Below, one piece after another: positions 18,201 to 26,007 of a stretch of DNA of 64,000 bases; the stretch's first letter is position 1, and each line of letters opens with the position of its first letter. Both the position numbers and the translations under genes were made by a program. The notes under the pieces are model-generated. The model was not told the DNA's origin, ran no database searches, and worked only from the letters and a program-made list of their open reading frames with translations. The DNA comes from Alloalcanivorax dieselolei B5 (GTDB taxonomy: Bacteria > Pseudomonadota > Gammaproteobacteria > Pseudomonadales > Alcanivoracaceae), in assembly GCF_000300005.1 (NCBI RefSeq), contig NC_018691.1, positions 1,240,001 to 1,304,000 on the forward strand. Reading direction: 5' to 3'.

Positions 18201-18794
18201 CAGGAACACGCCGTCGTTGGAAAAGTTGTTGGCGCTGAGCCGGCGCACCGTATCCCAGGCTTTGCGCAGCGATTCGGCATCGTGGCAAATCTGCATGCCG
18301 ATACCGCCGCCGCCGGCGGTGCTCTTCAACATCACCGGGTAGCCGATGTGGTTGGCGGCGGCCAGCGCTTGTTCCGGATCGGTCAGCAGACCGGTACCCG
18401 GCAGCAGCGGTACCTGATTGTCTTCCGCCAGTTGGCGGGCGGTATGCTTGAGGCCGAAATCCCGCATCTGTTGGGGGGTGGGGCCGATAAAGGCGATGCC
18501 TTGGGCTTCGCAACGCTCGACGAAATCCGGGTTCTCGCTGAGAAAACCATAGCCGGGATGCACCGCGTCGATCTGATGCTCGGCCATCAGCGCCAGTAAT
18601 TTGTCCTGGTCGAGATAGGTGCTGGCGGCGCTGCCGTCGCCCAGACAATAAGCCTCGTCGGCCAGGCTCACGTGACGGGAATCGGCGTCCGCGTCGGCAT
18701 AGACGGCGACGCTGGTGACGCCCAGGGTTTTCAGGGTACGGATGATTCGGGTGGCGATGGCGCCACGGTTGGCGATCAGTACCTTCTTGAACAT
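15201..18794 (-). CDS. Guanidine carboxylase (formerly annotated urea carboxylase)
   Basis: A 1197-residue biotin enzyme. An N-terminal biotin carboxylase (residues ~1-445) has the ATP-grasp glycine loop [9 protein letters not shown]. A KipA/KipI-like carboxyltransferase part (~470-1090, [22 protein letters not shown]...) follows, then a C-terminal biotinyl domain with the biotin lysine at 1163 in ESMKMEI. It carboxylates guanidine (or urea) with ATP and bicarbonate. The guanidine-I riboswitch heading the operon and the two carboxyguanidine deiminase genes just upstream point to guanidine as the true substrate. It is the last gene of the operon; an allophanate hydrolase, the usual next step, is not adjacent. 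Confidence 0.9.
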   Translation of the reverse strand: [1197 protein letters not shown]

Positions 18795-18879
18795 GATGTC
18801 GGCTCTGCGGCGATGGCGGGCCGTCCCGCCGTAAGCATCCGGCTTCCGGGGTCGTCCCCGGCGCCTTCGATTCTGATCG

Positions 18880-19518
18880 TCAGTGCCAGATCAGCACTTC
18901 GATGGGTGTGGGGTTGTAGCCGTTGCACGGGTTATTGAGTTGCGGGCAGTTGGAAATCAGCACGGTGATGTCCATCAGCGCTTTCATTTCCACGTACTTG
19001 CCCGGTGCGGAAATACCGTCAGCGAAGGTGAGGCCACCTTCGGCGGTCACCGGCACGTTCATGAAGAAATTGATGTTGTGGGTGATGTCGCGCTTGCTCA
19101 GCCCGTATTCCTCATGCTCGTTAACGGCCCGCATCCAGCTGTCCCGGCAGGCGTGCATGCAGCGCTTTTCCAGCGCGTAACGCACCGTGTTGCTTTCCGT
19201 GGCGCAGGCGCCGCCGAGGGTATCGTGGCGGCCGCAGGTGTCGGCGGTGATTTCCAGCATCGGCCGGTTGCGGTTGGAGCGCAGCACGGTGCCGGCGGTG
19301 AGGAAGACGTTGCCCTGTTCGCGGATGGTGTCCATGGCGCTGTAGCGCTCGGCGGTGTCCTTGGCATTGAAAAACAGCGTGTCCGCCGCCTGGTTGCCTT
19401 CCAGATCGAGGATGCGCAGGGTCTCGCCTTCCTTAAGCACTTTCAGAAAGTAATCGCCGGCGGGGACGGTATCGCGGAAATGAGCATCGGCGGGGTTCAA
19501 CTGACTTTCCCGAATCAT
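18880..19518 (-). CDS. Carboxyguanidine deiminase subunit (urea-carboxylase-associated protein 2-like)
   Basis: A 212-residue protein of the urea-carboxylase-associated family now known as carboxyguanidine deiminase (CgdA/CgdB). It carries the signature [17 protein letters not shown] near residue 37, followed by [20 protein letters not shown] with clustered Cys/His residues that may bind metal. The paralogous subunit is encoded 9 bp upstream, and the two are known to act as a complex that converts carboxyguanidine to allophanate and ammonia. Which of the pair is named CgdA or CgdB is not settled here, so no symbol is given. Confidence 0.85.
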   Translation of the reverse strand: MIRESQLNPADAHFRDTVPAGDYFLKVLKEGETLRILDLEGNQAADTLFFNAKDTAERYSAMDTIREQGNVFLTAGTVLRSNRNRPMLEITADTCGRHDTLGGACATESNTVRYALEKRCMHACRDSWMRAVNEHEEYGLSKRDITHNINFFMNVPVTAEGGLTFADGISAPGKYVEMKALMDITVLISNCPQLNNPCNGYNPTPIEVLIWH

Positions 19519-19527
19519 GATGGTCTC

Positions 19528-20244
19528 CTAAAGGCCCAGGTGATAGAGGCGGTTATTTTCGAAAGCACGGGCGTTTTCCGGACGAAAATTCAGACAGTAA
19601 TCGTCCTTTGCCACCGGCGCGGCGGTGAGCATTTCCACCCGCACCGGCTTGCGTGGATAGTCGCTGGCGGGATTGAGCGGGTGCGGGCAGGTGTGCATCA
19701 CCACCAGCGTGTCCATCTCGAAACGCAGGGTGATTTGCGCCCCGGCCCGGGCGGCGCCGGCGTCGAAACGCAGCTGTCCGTTATCGTCGGTGACCACCTT
19801 GCTGAACAGATTGAGATTGGCGGCCAGGTCCCGCTCTCCCAGGCCGTATTTGGCCAGCTCGGTGAGGAAACTGGCGTGGCCGCTCAGGGTCCAGTCGTTG
19901 CGGTATTGCTGGTAATTGTGCTCACCGTATTTCTCCAGCAGGCGGGCATCGTCCAGGTTACCGCAGACGGTGTCGTGCCAGCCGAAGCTGTCGTCGACAA
20001 TGGAGGCGAACACCCGGCCCATGTCGGAGTAGAGACAATTGCCGCGGGTCAGTTTGAAGGTGTGCTGACCCTTGAGGGTGTCCGGGGCGTTGTAACGCTC
20101 CAGTTTTTCTTCCGGGTTGTAGAACAGCATGCCGACGTTGGCGCCGCCTTCCAGGTCGGTAAGACGCAGAGCGGTGCCGCGACGCAGGCGAAACGACCAA
20201 TGGGCGCCGCTGGGCATGGTGTAGTCGTACAGCAGTTCGGTCAT
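19528..20244 (-). CDS. Carboxyguanidine deiminase subunit (urea-carboxylase-associated protein 1-like)
   Basis: A 238-residue paralogue of the next gene. It opens YDYTMPSGAHWSFRLRRGT, then LTDLEGGANVGMLFYNPEEKLERYN and a Cys/His-containing segment (FGWHDTVCGNLDDARL). ATG 20244 was chosen because AAGGAG precedes it and it matches the family N-terminus; a longer frame would overrun the ATPase gene. It is translated 17 bp after the ABC ATPase stop, in the same operon. With its partner it would hydrolyse carboxyguanidine made by the carboxylase. Confidence 0.85.
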   Translation of the reverse strand: MTELLYDYTMPSGAHWSFRLRRGTALRLTDLEGGANVGMLFYNPEEKLERYNAPDTLKGQHTFKLTRGNCLYSDMGRVFASIVDDSFGWHDTVCGNLDDARLLEKYGEHNYQQYRNDWTLSGHASFLTELAKYGLGERDLAANLNLFSKVVTDDNGQLRFDAGAARAGAQITLRFEMDTLVVMHTCPHPLNPASDYPRKPVRVEMLTAAPVAKDDYCLNFRPENARAFENNRLYHLGL

Positions 20245-20261
20245 GAAGGTCTCCTTGTACG

Positions 20262-21044
20262 TTAGGCCATGGTGCGGGCGGTGGCGTCCGCCTGCTCCTG
20301 GATGGCCGTGAGCGTGCCTTTGTCGCAATCCCCCACCGGCAGGTCGTAGGTGATGCGCGCGCCATAGGCGCCGGGGGCTTGCGGGTCCAGGCGGGTCTTG
20401 TCGAACACCCACAGCCGGGTGCCGAGATAAAAGCCCTCGGCGAGGTCATGGGTGACCATAAAGATGGTCAGCCCTTGTTCCCGCCACAGATCCAGCACCA
20501 GGTGGTGCATGTCGCGGCGGATGCCGGGATCGAGCGCGCCGAAGGGTTCGTCCAGCAGCAAAATGCGCGGCCGTTTCATCAATGCCTGGGCGATGGCCAG
20601 GCGTTGCTGCATGCCACCGGACAATTCGTGGGGAAATTTACCGGCAGCCTGGGTCAGCCCCACGGATTCCAGCATTGCCATGGCGGCGTCCTTCAAGGCT
20701 TTGCGTTTGCCGCCGAAGGCGCGGCCGATGAGCTTGTGGCGGTGCAGCTCGTCGGACAGCATGACGTTTTCCAGCGCGCTCAGATGCGGCAGCACCGAAT
20801 AGCGCTGGAACACGATGCCGCGGGTCTCGTCCGGCTGATCCGGGATCGGCGCGCCGTCCAGCAGCAGCTTGCCCCGGGTGGGCGATTCGGTGCCGAGCAG
20901 CATTTTCAGAAAGGTGGTCTTGCCGCAGCCGGAGGCGCCCACCAGGGTGACGAATTCCCCTTCCTGCACCTCGGCGTTGAGGCGTTCCAGCACCACCTGG
21001 TCGCCATACTCCTTCCACAGATTGTTCATTTCGATGATGGCCAT
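20262..21044 (-). CDS. ABC transporter ATP-binding protein (nitrate/taurine type), guanidine uptake
   Basis: A 260-residue ATPase. Walker A is GASGCGKTT near residue 36, the signature is LSGGMQQRLAIAQALM, and Walker B is ILLLDEPFGALD, with the switch histidine in VTHDLAEG. It belongs to the NitT/TauT/SsuB class. It follows the permease gene by 19 bp and energises the importer predicted to bring in guanidine, given the riboswitch at the head of the operon. Confidence 0.88.
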   Translation of the reverse strand: MAIIEMNNLWKEYGDQVVLERLNAEVQEGEFVTLVGASGCGKTTFLKMLLGTESPTRGKLLLDGAPIPDQPDETRGIVFQRYSVLPHLSALENVMLSDELHRHKLIGRAFGGKRKALKDAAMAMLESVGLTQAAGKFPHELSGGMQQRLAIAQALMKRPRILLLDEPFGALDPGIRRDMHHLVLDLWREQGLTIFMVTHDLAEGFYLGTRLWVFDKTRLDPQAPGAYGARITYDLPVGDCDKGTLTAIQEQADATARTMA

Positions 21045-21063
21045 GGGCCTCTCCTCGCTTTAC

Positions 21064-21879
21064 TCAGTGGCTGCCGTGGAACCAGGGGTAACGCCAGCGG
21101 GAATAACGGGCCAGCAGGAAATCGATGGCGAACGCCAGCAGGGTGATCCAGAGCACGTAGGGCAGGATCACATCCATGGACAGGTAGCGGCGCACCAGGA
21201 AAATGCGATAGCCCAGTCCCTCGGTGGCGGCGATGGCTTCGGCGGCGATCAGGAACAGCCAGGCGGATCCCAGTGACAGCCGCACGGCGCTGATCAGGCG
21301 CGGCATGATTTGCGGCCACACCAGACGCAGGATGATCTGCCAGGTGTTGGCGCCGAGCGTCTGCATCTTGATCACCTGCTCGGCGGGGATCTCCTGAGCC
21401 CTTTGCTGCAAGTCGCGGATCAGGAACGGCGTGATGCCGATGATGATCAGCATCACCTTGGCCAGTTCACCGAGGCCGAACAGAATGAACAGGATTGGCA
21501 GGATCGCCATCGGCGGCACCAGCGACAGCCCGGTGATCAGCGGGGACAGACCGGCGCGGGCATAGGGCAGGGTGCCGGTGACAATGCCGAAGACCAGCCC
21601 CATCAAGGCGCTGATGCCGACGCCGATGGCCAGGCGGGTGAGGCTGGCCAGGGTATCCGCCCATAACAGGTACTCGCCGCTGCGCTTGCTGGGTTCGAAC
21701 GCCATGCGTTGAATGGCATCGCCCATGGCGCTGAACGCCGGCAGCAGTTTGTCGTTGGGGTTGGCTTCCAGGCGGGCGTCGGAAGCCAGCAGGTACACCA
21801 CCAGCAGAAGGGCGAAGGGCAACAGCCCCAGCGCCCAGGTGGCGACCCGTCCGGGTTGCCGGTTGATCAACTTCTTCAT
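21064..21879 (-). CDS. ABC transporter permease (nitrate/taurine type), guanidine uptake
   Basis: A 271-residue inner-membrane permease with about six hydrophobic segments. The EAA-type cytoplasmic loop is seen as MQTLGANTWQIILRLVWPQIMPRL, which contacts the ATPase. ATG 21879 was chosen because CAGGAG lies 6 nt upstream and the protein then starts with a basic stretch before the first membrane helix (MKKLINRQPGRVATWALGLL). It sits between the binding-protein and ATPase genes of the guanidine operon. Confidence 0.88.
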   Translation of the reverse strand: MKKLINRQPGRVATWALGLLPFALLLVVYLLASDARLEANPNDKLLPAFSAMGDAIQRMAFEPSKRSGEYLLWADTLASLTRLAIGVGISALMGLVFGIVTGTLPYARAGLSPLITGLSLVPPMAILPILFILFGLGELAKVMLIIIGITPFLIRDLQQRAQEIPAEQVIKMQTLGANTWQIILRLVWPQIMPRLISAVRLSLGSAWLFLIAAEAIAATEGLGYRIFLVRRYLSMDVILPYVLWITLLAFAIDFLLARYSRWRYPWFHGSH

Positions 21880-21918
21880 GGCGACTCCTGTGGGCGGTGA
21901 CAAGGCACGAGGGGCCGG

Positions 21919-22965
21919 TTACAGCTCACCCTCGGCGGCCATCGTCATGTAGGTCGGGTCAAAGCGCAGTTTGACGTTGCCGTTGTTGCCGTAGACGCCG
22001 GCGGGGGTTTCCACGCCAACGAAGCCGGCATCCGGGGCGCCTTCGCCGAGCAGACCGTGGTCAAAAGAGAATTCCGCCACTTTCTGCATGGTGTCCTTCA
22101 GCGCCGGGCTGTTGGTGAAGGTGACCGCGTCCTCGGCTTTGTCGAACAGGCGGGTGGCGTCGAGCTGCATCCGCAGGCCGTCCAGGTCGGTGGCGGCGAC
22201 ATTGGCCAGATGCTGGCGGAAGCCGCTGTCATTGAGGTGCCCCATGATTTCGTACCAGGCGCCGGTGAGCGCTTTGCCCAGGGCTGGATTGGCTTTCAGG
22301 GTGTCGGTGTTCACCACCATCAGGTCGATGATTTCGCCGGGAATTTTGGAAGAGTCGAACACCAGATTGGCTTCCGGAGACTCCTTGATTGTGCCCAGCA
22401 GCGGATTCCAGGTGGCCAGGGCGGTTACGTCGGGGGTATTGAAAGCGGATACCAGATCGGCGTCGGCGGTGTTGACCACGGTGATGTCGCGCTCGCTGAG
22501 TCCCACGCTGTCCAGCGCCCGGGCCAGCAGGTAGTGGGAGACGGACAGTTCCACCAGATTGACGCGACGGCCCTTGATGGCCTCGAGTTTATCGGCGTCC
22601 TTGAGCACGATGCCGTCGTTGCCGTTGGAGAAGTCACCAACGATCAGCGCGGTGCTGTCGACGCCGCCGGCGGCGGGGATGGTCAGGGCGTCCATGTTGG
22701 TCATGGTGCAACCGTCGAACTGGCCGGCGGTGTACTGGTTGATGGACTCGATGTAGTCGTTGATCTGTACCACTTCGATGTCGATGTCGTACTTGTCCGC
22801 CCATTTGTCGACGATGCCTTCGGCGGCGCCGTAGTCCCAGGGCAGCCAGCCCACGTAGATGGACCAGCAGACCTTGAAACTGTCCCGGGCCTGGGCCTGG
22901 ACAGGGGTGGCGAGCGTCAGGGCGAGCAGGGCGGTGGTGCAGACGGTGGTGAGCAAACGGGTCAT
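21919..22965 (-). CDS. ABC transporter substrate-binding protein, guanidine uptake
   Basis: A 348-residue periplasmic protein with a clear signal peptide, probably cut after VQAQA around residue 26. The mature part is of the NMT1/TauA class (CWSIYVGWLPWDYGAAEGIVDKWADKY), in which the aromatic-rich SIYVGWLPW stretch likely lines the pocket. It is the first gene of the operon. AGGAGG precedes the ATG by 6 nt, and the leader carries the guanidine-I riboswitch. Confidence 0.9.
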   Translation of the reverse strand: MTRLLTTVCTTALLALTLATPVQAQARDSFKVCWSIYVGWLPWDYGAAEGIVDKWADKYDIDIEVVQINDYIESINQYTAGQFDGCTMTNMDALTIPAAGGVDSTALIVGDFSNGNDGIVLKDADKLEAIKGRRVNLVELSVSHYLLARALDSVGLSERDITVVNTADADLVSAFNTPDVTALATWNPLLGTIKESPEANLVFDSSKIPGEIIDLMVVNTDTLKANPALGKALTGAWYEIMGHLNDSGFRQHLANVAATDLDGLRMQLDATRLFDKAEDAVTFTNSPALKDTMQKVAEFSFDHGLLGEGAPDAGFVGVETPAGVYGNNGNVKLRFDPTYMTMAAEGEL

Positions 22966-23017
22966 GTCGGACCTCCTGGGTTACGGACGAAGAGGAATCC
23001 AATGACAGGTGTCATCG

Positions 23018-23110
23018 TGTCCTCCCGGGCTTTTGTCCCGCCGTGTAACCTTCAGCGAAGGTCGACTGCTCTCGGACCAGGCATCGGCGGCGCCGATCGG
23101 AACCCTAGCG
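23018..23110 (-). promoter_or_regulatory. Guanidine-I riboswitch (ykkC class)
   Basis: Read on the minus strand, the leader contains the conserved blocks of this class in order: CTAGGGTTCCG, GGTCCGAGAGC, ACACGGCGGGACAAAAG and CCCGGGAGGA. The first two are separated by a hairpin arm (CGGCGCCGCCG) and the second and third by CCTTCGCTGAAGG. The element ends about 50 nt before the start codon of the binding-protein gene, and a small hairpin (ATGACA-CC-TGTCAT, 23002-23015) lies between. It would switch the operon on when guanidine is bound. Confidence 0.93.
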
Positions 23111-23316
23111 GTCTATTGGAAGCAAATTGTCGAGTGTGGATGGCCACCGGCCATTCGATTCCTCACGCCGGTATACCAGCAAGAGCGGTGCCAAATCGGT
23201 GCAGGCCAGGGATTGCGGGGGATCGGGGGAGGAAAAACGGGGTGGAGGGCCTGCGGATGGGGCGGGCATGGCGCCAGTTTGGTGCGCCATGCCCGAAGGT
23301 GGTGCATTCAGGGGCG

Positions 23317-24087
23317 TCAGGGTGTGCTATCGAGAAACTCCGTCAGTGCCCGCCAGCTCTCCCGGTCGGCTTCGGCGTCGTAGGCCAGGGGCATGTCGAA
23401 ACGCTGACCAAACTGATCCGCCTCGGGATTGGTGAAGCCGTGCTTGGCGTCGGGGAAGCTGAGCAGCTGATATTCCGCGCCGGCGTTGTTCAGTTCCTCC
23501 ACCAGTGCCGAGACCTGCTCCGGTGGCACCATGGGGTCGGCCTGCCCGGTGGCCACCAGGATGCGTGCCTTGATGTCGCCGGGACCCGCTGGATTTTGCG
23601 TCGCCAGGGTGCCGTGGAAGCTGGCCACGCCGGCCAGATCATTGCCCCCGCGGGCCTGCTCCAGCACCACGCCGCCACCGAAACAGTAGCCCACCGCGTA
23701 AATCCGGTTGTCATCCACATACTGCATCTTGCGCAGCAGCGTCTTGGCGGCATTGAAGCGGGCGGTCATCTTTTCCGGCTCGGCCAGGGCCTGCTCCATG
23801 AACGCCTTGGCGTCCTTGGGGTGCTGCGCCACTTTTTCGTTGTACATGTCCACGGCCAGTGCCACGTAGCCTTTTGCGGCCAGTTGCCGACTCCGGTTAC
23901 GGATGTAGTTGTTCAGGCCCCACCATTCGTGGACCACGATGACGCCGGCGGTGACCCGCTCCTGATCCTCGTCCATGTACAGTACCCCGGTGCCGACGCC
24001 ACCGGGCAGGTTCACTTTCTGTTCAATGATATCGGCCTGGGCCAGGGAACCGAGCAGCAGCAGGCTCAGCGCGATCAGGCGGGTCAT
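23317..24087 (-). CDS. Dienelactone hydrolase family protein, exported
   Basis: A 256-residue alpha/beta hydrolase with a signal peptide (MTRLIALSLLLLGSLAQA). The catalytic triad is Cys135 (GYCFGGG), Asp184 and His216 (KHGFTNP), and the HEWWG motif at 53-57 supplies the conserved Glu. True dienelactone hydrolases are cytoplasmic; the exported type acts on unknown ester or lactone substrates in the periplasm. Its start overlaps the stop of the upstream 116-residue gene by 4 bp (ATGA), so the two are translationally coupled. Confidence 0.85.
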   Translation of the reverse strand: MTRLIALSLLLLGSLAQADIIEQKVNLPGGVGTGVLYMDEDQERVTAGVIVVHEWWGLNNYIRNRSRQLAAKGYVALAVDMYNEKVAQHPKDAKAFMEQALAEPEKMTARFNAAKTLLRKMQYVDDNRIYAVGYCFGGGVVLEQARGGNDLAGVASFHGTLATQNPAGPGDIKARILVATGQADPMVPPEQVSALVEELNNAGAEYQLLSFPDAKHGFTNPEADQFGQRFDMPLAYDAEADRESWRALTEFLDSTP

Positions 24088-24434
24088 GAGTTCTCCTTGT
24101 CCGGGGTGTCGGGGGCGGTGGTGGCGTCTTCCCAGACCCAGCGTAATGGCTCGCCGAAGTCGTCATAGATCAGCCGGCGGCGCGGCGTCGTGGATCTGGC
24201 GCGGCGTACCTTGGGTTTGTGCTTGCGGGCGTCGATGGTGGCGGCCAGCCGTGACAGATCAGTGCGCTGGGGCCTGGGCGTGTGGCTGAACGGGGATAAC
24301 GGCCGGGCACCTTGCGGGGGCTCGCCGCTGGTGCCGGGCGGCACGCGCTTGATACTCCCGCCCCGGGACAGAAAACGCTCCATATCCCGGCGCAGTCGCT
24401 CGCGCTGCTGTTCCTTGGTGGTACGCACTTTCAT
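24084..24434 (-). CDS. Small basic protein of unknown function
   Basis: A 116-residue, strongly basic and largely disordered protein. The N-terminal QRERLRRDMERFLSRGGSI and VPPGTSG segments resemble a short conserved pattern that I associate with small uncharacterised gammaproteobacterial proteins. There is no signal peptide or membrane segment. It overlaps the dienelactone hydrolase start by 4 bp. No function can be proposed; nucleic-acid binding would fit its charge. Confidence 0.65.
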   Translation of the reverse strand: MKVRTTKEQQRERLRRDMERFLSRGGSIKRVPPGTSGEPPQGARPLSPFSHTPRPQRTDLSRLAATIDARKHKPKVRRARSTTPRRRLIYDDFGEPLRWVWEDATTAPDTPDKENS

Positions 24435-24493
24435 GGGGAAGGCGAATCATCGGCGTGGACGACCTTCAACGATAGCAGCGCGGCGGTGGGAAG

Positions 24494-24518
24494 GCCACCG
24501 GAGAGAGACGCCGGTGGC
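24494..24518 (-). terminator. Hairpin downstream of the 152-residue membrane protein gene
   Basis: GCCACCGG (24494-24501) pairs with CCGGTGGC (24511-24518) about 25 bp beyond the stop of the minus-strand gene. No U-run follows, so a termination role is uncertain. Confidence 0.35.
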
Positions 24519-24542
24519 GCATTTTCAGGGCCCGGCGGAGGT

Positions 24543-25001
24543 TTAAAGCGCGGTTCGCGGGCGTTTGGGGATGGTGGTGTCCTCGGCGCCACTATCGTCG
24601 GCACTCTTGTTGTCCGCCTTGTTGTCCGCACGACCACCGCCACCGGCACGCAGAGGGTGACAGTTTTCTATCACCACTTGGCCTTCCAGCAGATTGCCAC
24701 GGGAGTATTCACGGAAAATACAGCGGTTGGTTTCCGGGTCGTAGTTCTCAAGCCACAGATTGTCGCCTTTCCAGGTGGCGGCGATGTGCTGCTGCCCCGC
24801 CGGCACGCTCAGCGTCATGGTGCCGCCCAGCCGCTTGACGAAAATCTGCTCAAGCCAGAAGTAATACAACACGGTGCCCGCCAACCATACCAGCACCGCC
24901 AGGATCACCGCCGGTTTCCACTTGCCCATGCGGGCACCGACCAGGAACAGACTGAGAAAAATCAGGATCGCAACCAGAACCCAATAGAGGTAAGTAATCA
25001 T
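24543..25001 (-). CDS. Inner-membrane protein of unknown function
   Basis: A 152-residue protein. Two hydrophobic segments lie near the N-terminus (TYLYWVLVAILIFLSLFLVG and AVILAVLVWLAGTVLYYFWL), followed by a soluble beta-rich domain (LSVPAGQQHIAATWKGDNLWLENYD) with two cysteines and a polar, lysine/aspartate-rich tail. ATG 25001 was chosen because GGAGA precedes it and the first helix then begins at once; the longer open frame upstream overlaps the divergent GIY-YIG promoter. I do not recognise the family. Confidence 0.7.
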   Translation of the reverse strand: MITYLYWVLVAILIFLSLFLVGARMGKWKPAVILAVLVWLAGTVLYYFWLEQIFVKRLGGTMTLSVPAGQQHIAATWKGDNLWLENYDPETNRCIFREYSRGNLLEGQVVIENCHPLRAGGGGRADNKADNKSADDSGAEDTTIPKRPRTAL

Positions 25002-25102
25002 GCGTGTCTCCGGAAATCCTTGTATTGTAGTGTCGCCGCCTTCGCTGGCGGAGCGGGGTATGTTTTGATGATAGCAACTGTCGACGCGGGAGATGTAAAA
25101 CC

Positions 25103-25420
25103 ATGCAACAGTGGTGCGTATATATACTGCGCTGCGTGGACGGTTCACTGTATACCGGCGTCACCACCGATGTGGAGCGCCGTCACCGGGAACACAATGA
25201 AGGTCCCCGTGGGGCCCGTTATACTCGGGCGCGACGGCCGGTGACCCTGGTTTGGCGGGCGGCGGTGGCGGATCGCGCCAGCGCCTGCCGGCTCGAAGCC
25301 CGCATCAAGGCGCAGCCACGCACCGTCAAGGAGCGCTTGCTGGCCATCGGGCAAAGCAATACAAATGACGTCCAGGAAGTGCTGGACGTCCTCGGTTTGG
25401 ATAGGGAGACCCCGCAATGA
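25103..25420 (+). CDS. GIY-YIG nuclease superfamily protein (YhbQ-like)
   Basis: A 105-residue single-domain GIY-YIG protein. The motif appears as VYILRC...LYTGVT in the first 20 residues, followed by the conserved Arg in DVERRHREHN and a Glu in RLEARIK. Stand-alone proteins of this type (YhbQ/UPF0213) are DNA endonuclease-like with poorly known roles. Its stop overlaps the LemA-family start by 4 bp, tying it to the cluster below. Confidence 0.85.
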   Translation: MQQWCVYILRCVDGSLYTGVTTDVERRHREHNEGPRGARYTRARRPVTLVWRAAVADRASACRLEARIKAQPRTVKERLLAIGQSNTNDVQEVLDVLGLDRETPQ

Positions 25421-26007
25421 AGCATTGGCGTTTTGTCCTGTTGCTGTCGATTCTGTTCGGCCTCACCGGCTGCGGTATCAACAATATTCCCACCTATGAC
25501 GAGCAGGTGAAGGCCGCCTGGGGGCAGGTGGAGAACCAGTATCAGCGGCGCGCGGATCTGGTGCCGAACCTGGTCAGTACGGTACGGGGTTACATGGAAC
25601 ACGAGCGGGAGGTGCTGGTGGAGGTCACTGAAGCCCGCGCCAAGGTCGGTTCCATTCAGGCCGATGAAAGTCTGATTAACGACCCGCAGAAACTGCAGCA
25701 GTTCGAGGCGGCGCAGCAGCAGCTTGGTTCCGCTTTGCAGCGACTGATGGTGGTGGTGGAGCGCTACCCGGATCTCAAGGCCAACCAGAATTTCCTGACC
25801 TTGCAATCGCAGTTGGAAGGCACCGAGAACCGCATTGCCGTGGCGCGCCGGGACTACATCACCGCGGTGCAGCAATACAATACCGAGATTCGCACCTTCC
25901 CGGGTCGTATCTGGCACAGCATGCTGTACAGTGAGATGGAAATACGGCCTTCCTTCGAAGCCACCACGGAAGGGGCGGAGCAAGCGCCCCAGGTTAACTT
26001 CAACTGA
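25417..26007 (+). CDS. LemA family lipoprotein
   Basis: A 196-residue protein with a lipoprotein signal (LTGC lipobox at residues 17-20). The LemA helical domain shows YDEQVKAAWGQVENQYQRRADLVPNLVSTVRGY and ends FPGRIWHSMLY. LemA proteins usually neighbour TPM-domain proteins, as here. The cluster is commonly linked to envelope maintenance, though its biochemical role is unknown. It is overlapped by the genes on both sides (4 bp and 1 bp), indicating one operon. Confidence 0.88.
   Translation: MKHWRFVLLLSILFGLTGCGINNIPTYDEQVKAAWGQVENQYQRRADLVPNLVSTVRGYMEHEREVLVEVTEARAKVGSIQADESLINDPQKLQQFEAAQQQLGSALQRLMVVVERYPDLKANQNFLTLQSQLEGTENRIAVARRDYITAVQQYNTEIRTFPGRIWHSMLYSEMEIRPSFEATTEGAEQAPQVNFN

Noticed and set aside
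15201-19518. Annotation as a urea carboxylase/urea degradation operon
   Set aside because: The guanidine-I riboswitch and the paired carboxyguanidine deiminase subunits favour guanidine as the substrate.
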